A stretch of 64,000 nt of DNA. Source: Akkermansiaceae bacterium UBA2367. Lineage in GTDB: Bacteria > Verrucomicrobiota > Verrucomicrobiia > Verrucomicrobiales > DEV007. A program made the translations under genes and the position numbers. Position 1 is the first letter of the stretch; every line of letters begins with the position of its first letter. The stretch covers positions 1 through 64,000 of the forward strand of contig DDTJ01000029.1 of NCBI GenBank assembly GCA_002344525.1, read 5' to 3'. Shown here piece by piece: positions 32,905 to 42,629 of this stretch. The notes beneath the pieces are model-generated. The model was not told the DNA's origin. It saw nothing but the letters and a program-made list of their open reading frames with translations, and did not search any database.

Positions 32905-34128
32905 ATGGACATCGACGAGACCATTTCGGACGGGGAGGAACGCCCGGTCGGCTCGGGGGAGCTTCTGCAAACCCTGCTCGCGACCGGCAATCTCGAACGG
33001 GTTCACGCCGAGGCGCGGCGCTTTCTCTCCCTCGATCCCGGGGACTTCTACGCTCACTACTACGCCGCCCTCGCCCTGATCGATCTCAAGCGATTCGCCG
33101 AGGCGAAGGGCCATCTCGATTTCCTCCGCTCGGCGCAGCCCGATTCGCCCAGCACGCGCTTCGCCGCGGTGGCATTCCACACCGGGGCGGAGCATTGGCG
33201 CGAGGCCGCCCGCGAGGCCGCCGAGGGGATGCGGGTCGCGCCGGAGCTGGCCTGCTTCCCCTACTACGCGGCCATCGCGGACTTGAACCGCCTCCGTCTC
33301 CCGGCGGCGCGGGAGCACATCGCCCGCGCCCGCACCCTCGACCCCGACGATGCCGACATCGCCAACCTCTACATCTCCATCCACGGCTTGGAGAAGACCT
33401 CGGCGGAGGACGGGTTGCGGCGGCTCGACGACTACGCCGAAGCCCTGCGCCTCGACCCCGCCAACGCCGGCCTGCACCACAGCATGGGCCAAGTCTGCCT
33501 CGACCCTCTCGACGATCCCGCCGCCGCCGAGGCCCATTTCCGCGAGGCCCTGCGCCTCGACCCCTCGATGCGCCTCTATCAGAGCGACCTCTTCGAGGCG
33601 GTGGCACGGCGCAGCCTCCTTTATCGCACCCTCTCCATCCCTTCGCGGACCTTCGCGTGGGTCGCGGCCTTCGGACGGGTCGTCGTGGCCCAGCCTTGGA
33701 GGTTGATCCTCCTTCTCATCGGATTCAAGGTGGTGGCCGCCTTCCTCCTGTGGCTCGCCGTCGCCACCTTCGTCCTCTGGCCCGGAGGCAAGGTCTATGA
33801 ATGGCTGCTCGTTTCGGAGATCCGGGACGCGGCGGCGCTCTCCGACGCGAGGTTGAGACTGCGCTTCCGCCTGCACCGTCTCCCCCGCTGGCTCCGCTTC
33901 TTCGCCTTCCTCGTGGTTTGCGCGCTCGGCTGGCTCGGCTTGTTCGCCCTCCTCGGGGCTTCGTTGAAGGTGGCGGCCGGCCTCCTGCTCCTTCCAGCCC
34001 TGTTTGCCGCGACTCATTTCGCCTTCGTCGCCATCGCCAGCTTCCTTCGGCGATGGCAGGCGCACCGGGCGAGGGCGAGGCGTCGCGCGATTCCGCCGCC
34101 GCTCCCTGCCGGGCGAAGGGAGGGTTGA
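32905..34128 (+). CDS. TPR-repeat inner-membrane protein
   Basis: This 407-residue protein is built from tetratricopeptide-like helical pairs in its first 230 residues (FYAHYYAALALIDLKRFAEA, REHIARARTLDPDDADIANL, AEAHFREALRLDPSMRLYQS). Three predicted membrane helices follow in the C-terminal part (about 266-292, 330-352 and 360-385), with an Arg-rich cytoplasmic tail. No signal peptide. Function unknown; the layout suggests a scaffold on the cytoplasmic side of the membrane. It follows the Gfo/Idh gene after 39 bases and may be the last gene of that transcript. Confidence 0.75.
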   Translation: MDIDETISDGEERPVGSGELLQTLLATGNLERVHAEARRFLSLDPGDFYAHYYAALALIDLKRFAEAKGHLDFLRSAQPDSPSTRFAAVAFHTGAEHWREAAREAAEGMRVAPELACFPYYAAIADLNRLRLPAAREHIARARTLDPDDADIANLYISIHGLEKTSAEDGLRRLDDYAEALRLDPANAGLHHSMGQVCLDPLDDPAAAEAHFREALRLDPSMRLYQSDLFEAVARRSLLYRTLSIPSRTFAWVAAFGRVVVAQPWRLILLLIGFKVVAAFLLWLAVATFVLWPGGKVYEWLLVSEIRDAAALSDARLRLRFRLHRLPRWLRFFAFLVVCALGWLGLFALLGASLKVAAGLLLLPALFAATHFAFVAIASFLRRWQAHRARARRRAIPPPLPAGRREG

Positions 34129-34153
34129 AAGTTTGCGGGCGGGGTTGTAGAAG
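34125..34153 (+). promoter_or_regulatory. candidate promoter of the DUF1080 gene
   Basis: TTGAAA (34125-34130), a 17-base spacer and TAGAAG (34148-34153) lie ahead of a purine-rich GAGAGGAAG that could be the ribosome-binding site for the ATG at 34179. The -35 overlaps the stop of the TPR gene. Confidence 0.4.
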
Positions 34154-34178
34154 AGAGGAAGCAGAACCCTCCGCCACG

Positions 34179-35171
34179 ATGAAAAAACGCCATCTCCTTG
34201 TCCTCCTCCTCGCCGCCGGTCTCGTCCCGCCGCTTTGTCATGCCGCCGAGAAATTCGCCGCCACCGCCGATCCGGCCGAGGCGGCGAAAGATCCCGATTT
34301 CGCGCTCCAAGGCGAATACTTCGGCGAGACGCCCGATGGCAAGGTCGGCGTGCAGGTGATCGCCCTCGGCGACGGGGAGTTCGAGGCCGTTCTCAGCAAG
34401 GGCGGGCTGCCCGGCGAGGGATGGGACGGCGAAAAACCGCGCGAGTCGGCCACGGCGAAGCGCGGCGAGGATGGCAGCATCGCCTTCGAGAAGGACGAAC
34501 TGGTCGGAACGCTCAAGGACGGGGCCATCACCGTGACCAGCGCCAACGATCCGGGCTTGCGCCTCGTTCTCGACCGCGTCGAACGCGAGAGTCCCACCCT
34601 CGGTGCGGCCCCGCCCGAGGGCGCCGTCGTGCTCTTCGACGGCACCGAGGAGACGGCGGCGAAGCATTGGCAGAACCCGAAGCTCGAGAACGGGCTGCTG
34701 ACCGAGGGGGCGCTTTCGACCGAGGAATTCTCCGACTTCGTCCTTCATCTCGAATTCCGCCTTCCTTGGATGCCGAAGGCTCGTGGACAGGCGAGGGGGA
34801 ACAGCGGTCTCTACGTCTCCGGCCGCTACGAGGTGCAGATGCTCGACAGCTTCGGCCTCGCCGGGCTCGACAACGAATGCGGCGGCATCTACAAGGTCGC
34901 CGAACCCGCGCAGAACCTTTGCTACCCGCCCCTGCGCTGGCAGACCTACGACGTCGAGTTCACCGCCGCGAAATTCGACGAGACCGGCAACAAGACCGCC
35001 AACGCCCGCATCACCGTGAAGCACAACGGCTATCCCATCCATCAGGATCTCGAACTGCCCAGTCCCACCGGAGGCGCGAAGAAGAAGGACGAGATCGGCC
35101 CCGGCCCCGTCTTCCTTCAGGACCACGGGAACCCGGTGCGCTACCGCAACATCTGGGTGGTGAAAAAGTGA
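34179..35171 (+). CDS. secreted DUF1080 (3-keto-disaccharide hydrolase-like) protein
   Basis: This 330-residue exported protein (signal MKKRHLLVLLLAAGLVPPLCHA) has an N-terminal beta-rich region (35-150). The DUF1080 jelly-roll (about 155-330) contains VVLFDGTEETAAKHWQ, DFVLHLEFRLPWMP, GNSGLYVSGRYEVQMLDSFG and PVFLQDHGNPVRYRNIWVVK. Some DUF1080 proteins were characterised as 3-keto-glycoside hydrolases, working with exported Gfo/Idh-type 3-dehydrogenases. The Tat-exported Gfo/Idh gene 2 kb upstream is therefore a plausible partner. It has its own promoter-like boxes. Confidence 0.9.
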   Translation: MKKRHLLVLLLAAGLVPPLCHAAEKFAATADPAEAAKDPDFALQGEYFGETPDGKVGVQVIALGDGEFEAVLSKGGLPGEGWDGEKPRESATAKRGEDGSIAFEKDELVGTLKDGAITVTSANDPGLRLVLDRVERESPTLGAAPPEGAVVLFDGTEETAAKHWQNPKLENGLLTEGALSTEEFSDFVLHLEFRLPWMPKARGQARGNSGLYVSGRYEVQMLDSFGLAGLDNECGGIYKVAEPAQNLCYPPLRWQTYDVEFTAAKFDETGNKTANARITVKHNGYPIHQDLELPSPTGGAKKKDEIGPGPVFLQDHGNPVRYRNIWVVKK

Positions 35172-35196
35172 CGCCCCGCCCGTCGCGCGAATCCCG

Positions 35197-35559
35197 ATGG
35201 CGAAACGCGAGCCTGTCCCTTTCGCCCGCATCCGTGCCGAGGTGCTGCGGATCGTCGCGGCGATTCCGGAGGGGCGTTTCACCACCTACGGCTCCATCGC
35301 GCGTCCTCTGGGGGTGAACCCCCGGCACGTCGCCTCCGTCCTCGCCCGGCTCGAAGAGGGGGAGTCGGAGACCCTGCCTTGGCATCGCGTCGTCGCGGCG
35401 GAGGGCCGCCTCAGCCAAGGCATGGAGGAGGGCCTGCGAGCCAAGCAGCGGAGCCGACTGGAGAAAGAGGGTTTCGTTATCGACGCCAGAGGGTTCATCG
35501 TCGATCCCGATCGCCGCTTCCATGCAATCGGATCACGAGGCGGGGGAAATGCGGGCTAG
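35197..35559 (+). CDS. alkyltransferase-like protein (ATL)
   Basis: This 120-residue protein matches the DNA-binding domain of O6-alkylguanine alkyltransferase (GRFTTYGSIARPLGVNPRHV then RLEEGESETLPWHRVVAAEG), but the reactive Cys of PCHRV is Trp62 in PWHRV. It therefore cannot repair by alkyl transfer. Known ATLs flip and bind alkylguanine and hand it to nucleotide excision repair. The C-terminus (LEKEGFVIDARGFI) follows the usual wing of the fold. It is convergent with an amidotransferase gene, whose stop lies 4 bases away. Confidence 0.92.
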   Translation: MAKREPVPFARIRAEVLRIVAAIPEGRFTTYGSIARPLGVNPRHVASVLARLEEGESETLPWHRVVAAEGRLSQGMEEGLRAKQRSRLEKEGFVIDARGFIVDPDRRFHAIGSRGGGNAG

Positions 35560-35562
35560 AAA

Positions 35563-36255
35563 TCAAGACGGACTCCGCGTCAGATAGTCCAGCACTTCGC
35601 CCATCAGAGCATGGAGGTCCGCGTAGCGTTCCGGCGGTGCTGCGAGAATGTCGGCTTCGGATTGCACGGACCCGCCCCCGGCCAGTTCGTCGCGGCAATG
35701 CTCGACGAGCGCCCGCGCGGAGGCGGGCGTGGTTTCGAGATGGAATTGCAAGCCGATCACTTTCTCGCCGATCTGGAAGGCTTGGTTCTCGCACGCGGCG
35801 CTGCGAGCCAGATGGACCGCGCCGTCCGGGAGGTCGAAGGTTTCGCCGTGCCAATGGAAGACGGTGGCCCGTTCCGGAAAGCGGAAGGCGTCGCCGGCGG
35901 GAGGGAGCGACTCGATCTCGAACCAGCCGATTTCGCGCTCCCTTCCGGGATAGACCCTCGCTCCCAAGGCGCTGGCGATGAGCTGCGCGCCGAGGCACAC
36001 GCCGAGGACGGGCAGGCCGCGCCGGACTACCTCGCGCAGGAAGCGTTTCTCCTCCGCCAGCCACGGCAGCGAGCCCTCGTCGTTCGCGCTCATCGGCCCG
36101 CCCATCGCCACGACGAGGTCGAGGCCAACTGGATCGGGCAGGGAGGCGGATTCGAAGAGGTGCGTGCATCCGATCCGCGCCCCGCGCTCCAGCAACCACG
36201 CCTCGATGGCACCGGGGCCTTCGAAAGGGACGTGCTGGAGGAAATGGACGTTCAT
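35563..36255 (-). CDS. class I glutamine amidotransferase-like protein
   Basis: This 230-residue protein resembles the stand-alone GMP-synthase-type amidotransferase domain (GuaA N-terminal like). Cys87 in LGVCLGAQLIASALG is the nucleophile, and His172 and Glu174 in GLQFHLETTP complete the triad. MGGPMSANDEGSLPW forms the oxyanion region. No partner synthase is encoded nearby, so the acceptor is unknown; such proteins are often annotated as glutamine amidotransferase or peptidase C26. Start chosen as MNVHFLQHVPFEGPG, the usual family N-terminus. Confidence 0.88.
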   Translation of the reverse strand: MNVHFLQHVPFEGPGAIEAWLLERGARIGCTHLFESASLPDPVGLDLVVAMGGPMSANDEGSLPWLAEEKRFLREVVRRGLPVLGVCLGAQLIASALGARVYPGREREIGWFEIESLPPAGDAFRFPERATVFHWHGETFDLPDGAVHLARSAACENQAFQIGEKVIGLQFHLETTPASARALVEHCRDELAGGGSVQSEADILAAPPERYADLHALMGEVLDYLTRSPS

Positions 36256-36300
36256 GGGCGTATTGGCGCTCTTGGCGGGGAGCTTCGCCACCTGCCGCAG

Positions 36301-37407
36301 TCAGCAGAAACTGGAGAGCAGACGGATCGCGGCGCGCACCGAGGCGAGGGAGGCGGTCTCCTCGGCGGTGTGGTAGCCGGTCGTCGGGATTTGCAGGGTG
36401 GTGCCGGTGAAGCGCCCCTGCGAGGCCGCGACGAGGCGGCCCAGTTCAGTGCGGCCGAGGGACATGGGCTTGGCGCGGGAGAGGTTCTCCGTCTCGATCC
36501 AGCGGTCCTTGTAGGAGAAGGGGATGCCGAGCTCGAGGCATCGCCCCTCCAGCTCGCGGGTGAAGGCGGGGTCGAAGGCGGCGCCGGCGTCCTTCCCGCG
36601 CAGCACCACCTCCTGCGCGTCGGCGGCCTCGGGTGAGGGGTAGGGGCTGGTGTCGAGGACGAGGAGGCGGTTCGTCGCGCGATTTTCGCGAAGCAGCCAG
36701 GAAAGGGCGTAGCGCCAGCTTCTCCCCGCCTCCTCTTGCGCGGTGAAGAGGGCCGTGCCCGCGAAGCCCTTGCGGAAGAGATGGACGATGAGGGCGACGC
36801 CGAGCACGTTGTCGAGCTGGGCGGAGAGGTGCGTGCCGGAGACGCGGAGCCGGTCGAGGAAGGCGACCGGGGTGCCGGGCTGGAGGAATTCGAGCCCCTC
36901 GATCTCGAAGAGGAGGTTACGGCGGTATTCGCAGAGGCGGCTGGAGGAGATGGTCCCCTGCCCGAGGTAGGTGCCGGTGTAGGGGAGGTGCGCCTGGACC
37001 CGTTGTCCGGTGAAGCGGCCGGTGATCGAGGCCATCGTCTGCTCGGAGACGGAGTCGCCGGTGAGCTCGCCTTGGTTCCCGGCGATGAAGGCGGCGTATT
37101 GGAATTCGTTCGGCCCGGTGCAGAGCAGCCCGTGGCGGTCGATGTGGGCGCTGAGGAGGACGCTCCCCGGATCGCTTCCGCGCGCCACGAGGACGCCGAG
37201 GTAGCGCTCCACGGAGACGCCGATCTCGTCCAGTTCGCGGCGCAGGACGCGGAAGAAGGAATCCTCCGTGCCGACGACGGAAGGCTCGCGCACGAGGCTT
37301 TGCAGGATTTCGAGGAAGTCGGAGAGATCGGCGTCCTCGGGGCCGACAGCGTCGGAAACGGAAGCGGGGGGATGGATGCGGGAGACGCTCACTGGAAACA
37401 GGAGCAA
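36301..37407 (-). CDS. M42/M20-type metallo-aminopeptidase-like protein
   Basis: This 368-residue protein has the dinuclear-zinc peptidase pattern: His88 and Asp90 in SAHIDRHG, bridging Asp199 in SAQLDNVLG, catalytic Glu225/Glu226 in TAQEEAGRS, Asp252 in VLDTSPYP and His346 in TTGYHTAEETAS. This is the M42 layout (family members are glutamyl aminopeptidase or deblocking aminopeptidase), with a region between the first His and Asp199 that could be the dimerisation insert. The start is TTG at 37407, supported by GGAAGGAG seven bases upstream; GTG at 37392 is possible. It stands apart from the efflux operon. Confidence 0.82.
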   Translation of the reverse strand: MLLFPVSVSRIHPPASVSDAVGPEDADLSDFLEILQSLVREPSVVGTEDSFFRVLRRELDEIGVSVERYLGVLVARGSDPGSVLLSAHIDRHGLLCTGPNEFQYAAFIAGNQGELTGDSVSEQTMASITGRFTGQRVQAHLPYTGTYLGQGTISSSRLCEYRRNLLFEIEGLEFLQPGTPVAFLDRLRVSGTHLSAQLDNVLGVALIVHLFRKGFAGTALFTAQEEAGRSWRYALSWLLRENRATNRLLVLDTSPYPSPEAADAQEVVLRGKDAGAAFDPAFTRELEGRCLELGIPFSYKDRWIETENLSRAKPMSLGRTELGRLVAASQGRFTGTTLQIPTTGYHTAEETASLASVRAAIRLLSSFC

Positions 37408-37505
37408 GGTCCGCTCCTTCCGGGGGCGGGTAAAGCAGAATGTGTGCCGTAGAACCTCATGCTCTCCAATAGGAAAGCCCCCGGCCTCTCAAAGTTTGAC
37501 TTAAG

Positions 37506-38756
37506 TCAAGACGAAGCCACCGCGCTACCCTCCTCCAGCGTCTCGGGCGGGTGGAGGATGACCTCGTCGCCTTCCTCCAGGCCGGAAAGTACCTGCGCGG
37601 CAGCGCCGTTGTTGCGACCGATCCCGACGGTCCGCCGCAGCGCCTTGCTATCCCGGACGATGAAGACCATCCAGTCGTTCCCGCGACGGAACAGCGCGCC
37701 GACGGGCACCTGCAAGATTTCGTCCCCGTGCCAAGTCACGATCCGGGCCTCGACGCGGAAGCGGTCGCCGAGCTCCTCGCCTTCCCGAAAGGGATCGACG
37801 AAATCCACCTGCACGAGCACCCGCTGCTCCTCCACGCCGAGCGCGGAGATTTTGGTGAAACCGCCGCGCTCCACCAAGCTGACACGACCGCGCAAGGGCT
37901 TCTCGCCGCCCCAGTGCTCGATCGAAACCTCCGCGCCCTCCCGCACCGCGACGGCGTCGCTGGAGAGCAGCTCGATCTCCGCTTCGAGATCGCGCGTGTC
38001 GCCCACTTCCAGGATCGGTGTGCCGGCGGCGACGACACGCTCGCTTTCCTCGTGGACTTTCAGCACGAAGCCGGAGATCGGCGCGAGGATCTGGAGGGAG
38101 GCACCCTCCTTACCGTCCGCGTCCGCCTGCAAGAGCGCCGCGTGCGCCTGCTCGGCTTCGAAGCGGGCGACATGCAGGGCGAATTCCGCGGCGTTCACCT
38201 CGCGCCCGCGCACTTGCACTTGGTTCGACGCGAGGTCCCACTCCTGCCGGGAGATGCCGGACGAGGCGAGCAAGGCGTCGGCGCGGGCGAATTCCTTTTC
38301 CGCCAGATCCTTCATCGACCGAGCCCGTTCCAGCTCCTCCCCGCGCAGTTGGACGGCGGCCTCGGCCCCTTTCCATCGCGCTTCCGCCTGCGCCTTGGCC
38401 CGGGGATCGAGAAAGCCGGCGCTCTCCGCCCGCAGCGTGGCGAGTACCGTTTTGCCCGCTTCGATGCTGTCGCCCGCTCGCAAGGGCACGCGCTCCAGGA
38501 ATCCGGCCACGGGCGGCGAGACGGTGTAGCGGTGGCGGATGCGCGTTTTCCCTTCCTCGAAGACGGAGACCGTCAGGGGGCCGTGCGAGACGGTCGCCGT
38601 CTCCACTGGCACTGGTTGCGGCAGCAGACCCGCCACCATGCCGGCGAGAAGAGCCGCGCTGAGAGTCCACAGGAGGGCCCGACGCCACCAGCCGGAGCGC
38701 TTCTTCGATTTCCGTCCGCCGGACTTTGCACGGGATGGGGAATCGTTCCGGTTCAT
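37506..38756 (-). CDS. HlyD/MacA-type periplasmic adaptor of an ABC efflux system
   Basis: This 416-residue membrane-anchored protein has a basic cytoplasmic N-terminus (SGGRKSKKRSGWWRRALLW), one transmembrane helix, a barrel-sandwich lipoyl half-motif around residues 65-100 and a coiled-coil hairpin around 110-185. The second lipoyl half contains LQILAPISGFVLKV, followed by beta-barrel and membrane-proximal domains (VARGSG-type end). It should bridge the inner-membrane permease to an outer-membrane channel. The permease gene starts three bases upstream of its start codon; both lie on the minus strand. Confidence 0.9.
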   Translation of the reverse strand: MNRNDSPSRAKSGGRKSKKRSGWWRRALLWTLSAALLAGMVAGLLPQPVPVETATVSHGPLTVSVFEEGKTRIRHRYTVSPPVAGFLERVPLRAGDSIEAGKTVLATLRAESAGFLDPRAKAQAEARWKGAEAAVQLRGEELERARSMKDLAEKEFARADALLASSGISRQEWDLASNQVQVRGREVNAAEFALHVARFEAEQAHAALLQADADGKEGASLQILAPISGFVLKVHEESERVVAAGTPILEVGDTRDLEAEIELLSSDAVAVREGAEVSIEHWGGEKPLRGRVSLVERGGFTKISALGVEEQRVLVQVDFVDPFREGEELGDRFRVEARIVTWHGDEILQVPVGALFRRGNDWMVFIVRDSKALRRTVGIGRNNGAAAQVLSGLEEGDEVILHPPETLEEGSAVASS

Positions 38757-38759
38757 CGG

Positions 38760-41123
38760 TCAATCGCGGGCTTTGAGGACATCGAGCAGGTTCAGGCGGT
38801 GGATGCGGCGGCTGACCACGGCGAAGGACAGCGCCGAGGAGACCAAGATCACGAGCACGGCGGTGACGTAGGTCCGGGAGGTCAGCACCAGGGGCAGGCG
38901 CACCGTCTCGGTGCTCGACATCTCGATCATCCACCGCGTCAGATGGCCGCCCATCCAGAGGCCGACGGGGATGGCCAGCAGCGTCAGCACGAGCAGTTCG
39001 CCGATCAGGACCGCCGCCACTTCGCGCGGCTGGAAGCCGATCACCCGCAATGTCGCCAGATCGCGCTGCCGCTCGGAGAGGGCGATGCGCGCGCCGTTGT
39101 AGACGACGCCGAAGGCCACCACCATCGCGAAGCCGAAATAGACAGCCTGCATCGTTCCCATCATCTCACCCGTCGTCTTCTGGAAGCTCTCGCGCAACTT
39201 CGCCGTGAGCATCACCGAGCCGATGCGCGGCGACGCTTTCACCTGCGCATGGAACTCCTCCCAACGCGCCGCGTCCACCGCGAGATGCGCGCCGCTGACC
39301 GTGCCGCCCTCGCGCATGAGACGGCGCAGGGAGTCGATGTCCATGTAGGCCCCGATGCCGGAGAAGTCGGTGATTGTGCCCGCCACCACCGTGTCCAGCA
39401 CCGGTCGCCGCCCTTCCTGCACCTCGATGCGCACCGGGTCCCCGGCGTCGAGACCGAGAACCTCGGCCAGTTTCGCGGAAAGCAGCAGCCCGTGGAGCGG
39501 CATCGCCACGGCGCGGCCCCGCTCGTCGAGGAGGCGGTTGAGCCGGGACTCGCGCGGCAGCCCGGTGACGGAGACGCGCCGCTCGCGGTGCCCGTTCCGC
39601 AGCCGCGCCGGCACCGCCCGGAAGGCCTCCGCGCCCATCACGCCCGGCAGGCGGCCCACCGCGCCCAGCGCCGCGGCGGAGCCGGGCTCGATGAAGCTCA
39701 CTGTCGCGCCCTGACGCTGCGCCTGGGTCCACTGGAAGTCCATCAGGTAGGCGATGCCGTCGCGCATCGCCCCCGGAATGATGGTGATCGAAGTGGCCAG
39801 GGCCAAGCCCAGCAAGGTGAAGAAGGCCTGCCACGGCTTGCGCTGGAGATTCCGCAAGGCCATCCGCATCGACGGCGAGGCGAGGCGGTGGAGGCCGAGT
39901 CGCTCGATCCAGGACCGACGGAACTCCGCCGGAGGCTCGGGCCGCATCGCCTCGGCCGGCGGCAGCTTGACCGCCTGCCACACCGCGCCGGAAACCCCCA
40001 GCAGGGAGACTCCCGCCGCCGCCAGCAGCCCGACCGCCGCGCTGGCCCAGTCCGGATGGAAGTGGAGCTCCGGAAAGAGGAAGAAGCGCCGGTAAACCAC
40101 GGTCATGGCCTGTCCCAGCCACAGCCCGAACCCGCCGCCAACGACTGCGCCGATCCCCACGATCGCCAGCGCGAATTTCAGGTAGTGGCCGCCGATGGCC
40201 GCCGAACCGTAGCCGAGGGCCTTGAGCTGGGCGATCTGTTCGCGTTGCAGCCGGATCAGCCGCGTCAGCGCGGCGCTGGTCATGAAGGCGGCGACGCTCA
40301 GGAAGATCGTCGGAAAGGCCATCGCGAAACCGCGCAGCGTCGTGATCTCGTCGTGCAACTGCTTCGCGGAAAACTGGTTCTCCCGGTCGTAGGCGACCTG
40401 TCCGCCGTAGGGTTCGAGCAGGGTGTCGATCCGCGCCATCAGCTCCCGACGGTTCGCTCCGGGGGCGACGGTCGCGGCCACGCTGTTGAAGGCCCCGTCC
40501 AGATCCAGCGCGGCCGCGAGCCGCCGCTCGTTCATCCAGAACACGCCGAAACGACGGGGGTCCGGCAGGGCGTCGCCCGGACGGGTTTCGTAGATAAACT
40601 CCGGCGACAGTGCCGTGCCGACGATGCGCAGACGTTCGCGGGCGCCGTAGATCGTGGCGTCCAGCTCGTGCCCCGGCTCGAAGCCATGCGCCTTGGCGAA
40701 GCCCTCGCCCACCACCACCTCGTTGTGGTCTCCCGCTTCCGGCAGGCGTCCTTTGCGGAGGTGGAGCAGGTTGAGTTGCTGCGGTCGGTTGTCCGGCAGG
40801 GAGAAGATCGTCCCATCCGCTGGCTCGCTCATCCCAGTCAGATCCAGCGTGAGGGCGCCCCGGACGCGGGTGTCCACCGAGGCGATGCCCGGCAGTTCCG
40901 CGAGCCGAGCGCGCAAGGAGTTCGGCGCTCGTTTCAACTCTGCGAAGACCTCGGCGAAGCGCTGGGCGCGGTAGTAGGAATCCCGAGTTCCCTCCAGCGA
41001 CACCACGAGGCTGAGCGCCATGACCATCACCGCCAGCCCGCAGGCCATCACCAGCGCCACCGCGATCACTTGGCCCTTCATCGTGCCAAGGTCGCGCAGC
41101 AGTTTGAGGTCGAGCGGATGCAT
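38760..41123 (-). CDS. FtsX/MacB-type ABC transporter permease, duplicated
   Basis: This 787-residue membrane protein has an N-terminal helix (GQVIAVALVMACGLAVMVMAL), a large periplasmic MacB-PCD-type domain, then two FtsX cores of three helices each. The first is AFPTIFLSVAAFMTSAALTRLI plus others near residues 270-390; the second lies in the C-terminal part and ends SSALSFAVVSRRIHRLNLLDVL. This is the fused permease seen in exporters of the LolCDE/MacB class. It should export lipophilic or peptide substrate. ATG 41123 gives MHPLDLKLLRDLGTMKGQ. It is separated from its probable ATPase gene by 274 bases that carry dispersed repeats. Confidence 0.88.
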   Translation of the reverse strand: MHPLDLKLLRDLGTMKGQVIAVALVMACGLAVMVMALSLVVSLEGTRDSYYRAQRFAEVFAELKRAPNSLRARLAELPGIASVDTRVRGALTLDLTGMSEPADGTIFSLPDNRPQQLNLLHLRKGRLPEAGDHNEVVVGEGFAKAHGFEPGHELDATIYGARERLRIVGTALSPEFIYETRPGDALPDPRRFGVFWMNERRLAAALDLDGAFNSVAATVAPGANRRELMARIDTLLEPYGGQVAYDRENQFSAKQLHDEITTLRGFAMAFPTIFLSVAAFMTSAALTRLIRLQREQIAQLKALGYGSAAIGGHYLKFALAIVGIGAVVGGGFGLWLGQAMTVVYRRFFLFPELHFHPDWASAAVGLLAAAGVSLLGVSGAVWQAVKLPPAEAMRPEPPAEFRRSWIERLGLHRLASPSMRMALRNLQRKPWQAFFTLLGLALATSITIIPGAMRDGIAYLMDFQWTQAQRQGATVSFIEPGSAAALGAVGRLPGVMGAEAFRAVPARLRNGHRERRVSVTGLPRESRLNRLLDERGRAVAMPLHGLLLSAKLAEVLGLDAGDPVRIEVQEGRRPVLDTVVAGTITDFSGIGAYMDIDSLRRLMREGGTVSGAHLAVDAARWEEFHAQVKASPRIGSVMLTAKLRESFQKTTGEMMGTMQAVYFGFAMVVAFGVVYNGARIALSERQRDLATLRVIGFQPREVAAVLIGELLVLTLLAIPVGLWMGGHLTRWMIEMSSTETVRLPLVLTSRTYVTAVLVILVSSALSFAVVSRRIHRLNLLDVLKARD

Positions 41124-41164
41124 GGGTGGGCTTCGCGGATCTACTTGGTTATCAATTGAGTTGT

Positions 41165-41385
41165 GACCACGAATGGGCACTAATTTTCACGAATGGATGG
41201 CTTGGGGCGGCGGAGGGTTCGTGTTCATTCGTGGTTCTTGATACTCCTCCGCATCACTCTTTCGGAATTTGGGGCGGTCACTCCATCTGCGGAAATTTGC
41301 GGGCATTTGCGGCCATCTGCGTCAAAAAAGAATGGGAACGCAGATTTCCACGGATGAAGCGCGGATTTTCGCGGATGGGGGGTGT
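41165..41385. repeat. dispersed AT-richer repeat cluster (family 3, copy A)
   Basis: An inverted pair, ACCACGAATG near 41165 and CATTCGTGGT near 41227, is followed by strings such as ATCTGCGGAAATTTGCGGGC, ATTTGCGGCCATCTGCGTC and AACGCAGATTTCCACGGATG. Related strings occur at 44070-44340 and 57420-57645. It lies between the permease and ATPase genes of the efflux operon. Confidence 0.7.
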
Positions 41386-41397
41386 GCGCGAGGTCCC

Positions 41398-42110
<713 letters not shown>

Positions 42111-42114
<4 letters not shown>

Positions 42115-42578
42115 GACGAGGGGCTCTCCGCCTCCCGTGGCACCTCATGGTATTCCAGCGCCCACTCGCGCATGAAGCGCACCCGCGAGGGATCGATGCG
42201 GTAGAGTAGGAACTGGGAGTTCTCCGGCGTGCCGAGGTATTGGCGCAGCAGGGGATTTCTCTCCCAGATCGCGGCGATCATCGCGGCGTCGGTCTCGACG
42301 ACGGCGGTGCCGGTGAGGCGAACCTGGTCGTGGTCGAGCGAGAGGTAGGCCAGTTCGACGCGGGGGTTCGCGGCGATTTCCTGGGTCTTTTGATAGGACG
42401 CGAGATTGGCGACGTAAACGGTGAAGTCCTCGTCCACGCGCACGGGCGAGACGGGTCGCACGCGCGGCTGGCCGGAGACATCGACGGTGGCGAGCATGGG
42501 GAACTTGGCCTCGCGGATGACCGCATGGGCGAGTTCGCGGAGGCGGGCGGGATCGACGGGTTCGGGGCGGGGTTTCAT
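42111..42578 (-). CDS. PPOX-type FMN-binding flavoprotein
   Basis: This 155-residue protein has the split-barrel fold of the pyridoxamine-phosphate-oxidase-like family: EAKFPMLATVDVSGQPRVRP at the N-terminus, VAYLSLDHDQVRLTGTAVV-type strands in the middle and FLLYRIDPSRVRFM at the end. Members bind FMN or F420 and reduce or oxidise small molecules. Being coupled with an ABC efflux ATPase gene is unusual and hints at modifying a toxic compound before export. Specific substrate unknown. Confidence 0.82.
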
Positions 42579-42629
42579 GAAAGAGGGTGCGCGGCAGCGG
42601 ACCTCACCTTAGCATGGTTCCGCCGTAAC

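Noticed and set aside
37551..41159. Very long plus-strand open frame of about 1200 codons opposite the efflux permease and adaptor
   Set aside because: It lies antisense to two clearly recognisable genes on the other strand and spans their boundary. Its product is rich in Arg, His, Glu and Gly as expected from reading GC-rich codons backwards, with no domain.
41165..41385. CRISPR-like array because of recurring short words
   Set aside because: The words are not evenly spaced, vary in sequence and have no constant repeat/spacer layout, and no cas gene is near.
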